Assembly (NCBI GenBank): GCA_030626465.1
Contig: DAOUOU010000130.1
Coordinates: 1 to 7,885 of the forward strand
Source: Bacteroidales bacterium
GTDB lineage: Bacteria; Bacteroidota; Bacteroidia; Bacteroidales; UBA10428
Direction of reading: 5' to 3'
DNA: 7,885 nucleotides
Both the position numbers and the translations under genes were made by a program. Position 1 is the stretch's first letter; every line of letters starts with the position of its first letter. Below are positions 6,941 to 7,885 of this stretch, piece after piece. The notes below the pieces were generated by a model. It did no database searches. It was not told where the DNA came from and worked only from the letters and a program-made list of their open reading frames with translations.

Positions 6941-7885
6941 TCAATACATAAGGGTTACATCGCCCGTTTTCGTAAACCCTTTTCCATCTGAATAGGTGCC
7001 CTTGACCTTCCAGATGTAGACATCCTGTTTCGCAGGTTTGCCTTTATACATTCCATCCCAGCCTATTTCCTGATCATGACTTTCAAAAACCAGTTCTCCC
7101 CACCTGTTAAATATCATAAGGCAATATTTTTCGACATGATCAATGATACCGGGCATAAATGTTCTGTTCTCTTCCAAAGGTGAATTAGGACGGAATGCAT
7201 TAGGGTATTCAATAACACCTGAAGGTTCAACAAATACTGCATTTTCCATAACATACAGATCGATGCAGTTGTTATTTGTTGCTACCTTAAGAATTATATC
7301 ATAGGTTCCCTCCTGCTTATACACATGCTTTGGATTCAAATCCTTTGAAGTTGTGCCATCACCAAAGTCCCATTCGTATATATCTGCATTATCCGAGAGG
7401 TTAAAGAAATTTACCGGCTCATCATTTACGTAAACATATCTTGGAGCCAGGTCGAAAAATGCATTTGGTAAAATATAAACCCTGGCTGTGTCACTATGGC
7501 TATCTTCGCCTCCAGGGCCTCTAACTGTTAATTTGATCTTGTAAATTCCAGCCTGATAATAAGTGTATGATGGTTCGGCTGCCGTAGATACGCTACCATC
7601 TCCAAACTCCCAATAGTACTCTTCGGCGAATTTTGAATTGTTAACAAAAGTGATGGTATGAGGCATACATCCGGGTTCCGGTCCTGCAAATTTGGCTTCA
7701 GGGACAGCAGGATGCAAATACAAAATTTTATTGTTACTGTCAGCACAATAGTCGCTGGAAGCTGTAAGCGTTACTGTATAATTCCCGGGAGATTCGTATT
7801 CAATAATGCCCGGGTCCCGAACATCAAGAGTTCTGTCACCATCACCAAGAGACCAGTAATAATCCCATCTGTCACCTTCAGTTTG
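6941..7885 (-). CDS. PKD-repeat surface protein with T9SS type B (gliding-motility) C-terminal domain, 5' end missing
   Basis: The frame is open to the right edge, so only the last 314 residues are seen and the true start lies outside. A TTG at 7723 could be read as a start, but homology continues upstream through another PKD-like unit. Visible residues 1-54 are the end of that unit (WSLGDGD at 11-17, PGNYTVTLTAS at 33-43). Residues about 64-139 are a second PKD with WEFGDG at 92-97. Residues about 142-220 are a third with WDFGDG at 172-177. Residues about 220-314 match the gliding-motility-associated C-terminal domain: YPNAFRPN (227-234), then MIFNRWGELVFES (257-269), GWDG (275-278) and DVYIWKVKGTYSDG (288-301). 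Such type B domains direct T9SS export to the cell surface without the type A processing pattern. The protein is probably a large adhesin-like or motility-type surface protein. The PorP/SprF-family gene follows directly downstream. Confidence 0.92.
   Translation of the reverse strand, partial: QTEGDRWDYYWSLGDGDRTLDVRDPGIIEYESPGNYTVTLTASSDYCADSNNKILYLHPAVPEAKFAGPEPGCMPHTITFVNNSKFAEEYYWEFGDGSVSTAAEPSYTYYQAGIYKIKLTVRGPGGEDSHSDTARVYILPNAFFDLAPRYVYVNDEPVNFFNLSDNADIYEWDFGDGTTSKDLNPKHVYKQEGTYDIILKVATNNNCIDLYVMENAVFVEPSGVIEYPNAFRPNSPLEENRTFMPGIIDHVEKYCLMIFNRWGELVFESHDQEIGWDGMYKGKPAKQDVYIWKVKGTYSDGKGFTKTGDVTLMY

Noticed and set aside
7721..7723. TTG as start codon of the type B sorting-domain protein
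   Set aside because: The same frame stays open to the window edge and encodes the end of another PKD-like domain (WSLGDGD, PGNYTVTLTAS), so the gene begins beyond 7885.

Overview
The window looks like chromosomal DNA from a member of the Bacteroidota. It is AT-rich and lacks obvious Shine-Dalgarno sequences. It contains several Bacteroidota hallmarks: a type IX secretion (T9SS) type A sorting domain, a gliding-motility-type (type B) sorting domain, a PorP/SprF-family outer-membrane protein, a head-GIN (DUF2807) protein and promoter-like TTTG-N19-TAnnTTTG elements. The order within the phylum cannot be fixed from this sequence. No mobile element, CRISPR array, tRNA or rRNA is visible.

Layout from left to right. 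A PKD-domain lipoprotein (150-785, +) converges, with only 4 bp between stop codons, on a large secreted GH13 alpha-amylase-family enzyme (790-3639, -). A 242-bp divergent intergenic region (3640-3881) separates the amylase from a LacI-family regulator (3882-4913, +). This region carries a perfect 14-bp LacI-type palindrome inside a 12-bp tandem repeat, flanked by a candidate promoter for each gene. Next is a small exported DUF2807 protein built of about 20-residue GSGDV repeats (4989-5702, +). It converges across 134 bp on a PorP/SprF-family protein (5837-6838, -). That gene lies directly downstream of a PKD-repeat protein with a T9SS type B C-terminal domain (6941-7885, -). The type B gene is cut by the right edge of the window, so its N-terminus is missing.

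Functionally there are two credible units. The first is a starch/alpha-glucan module: a LacI-family sensor next to a T9SS-exported GH13 enzyme that it probably controls. The second is a T9SS cargo/partner pair: a large PKD-type surface protein followed by its PorP/SprF-like partner, resembling the known sprB-sprF arrangement. The lipoprotein and the DUF2807 protein are probable envelope proteins of unknown role.

I found no clear case for an undescribed system. The best leads are the tandem operator architecture between the amylase and lacI genes, the edge-truncated type B cargo with its PorP partner, and the in-phase 60-bp repeats in the DUF2807 gene.
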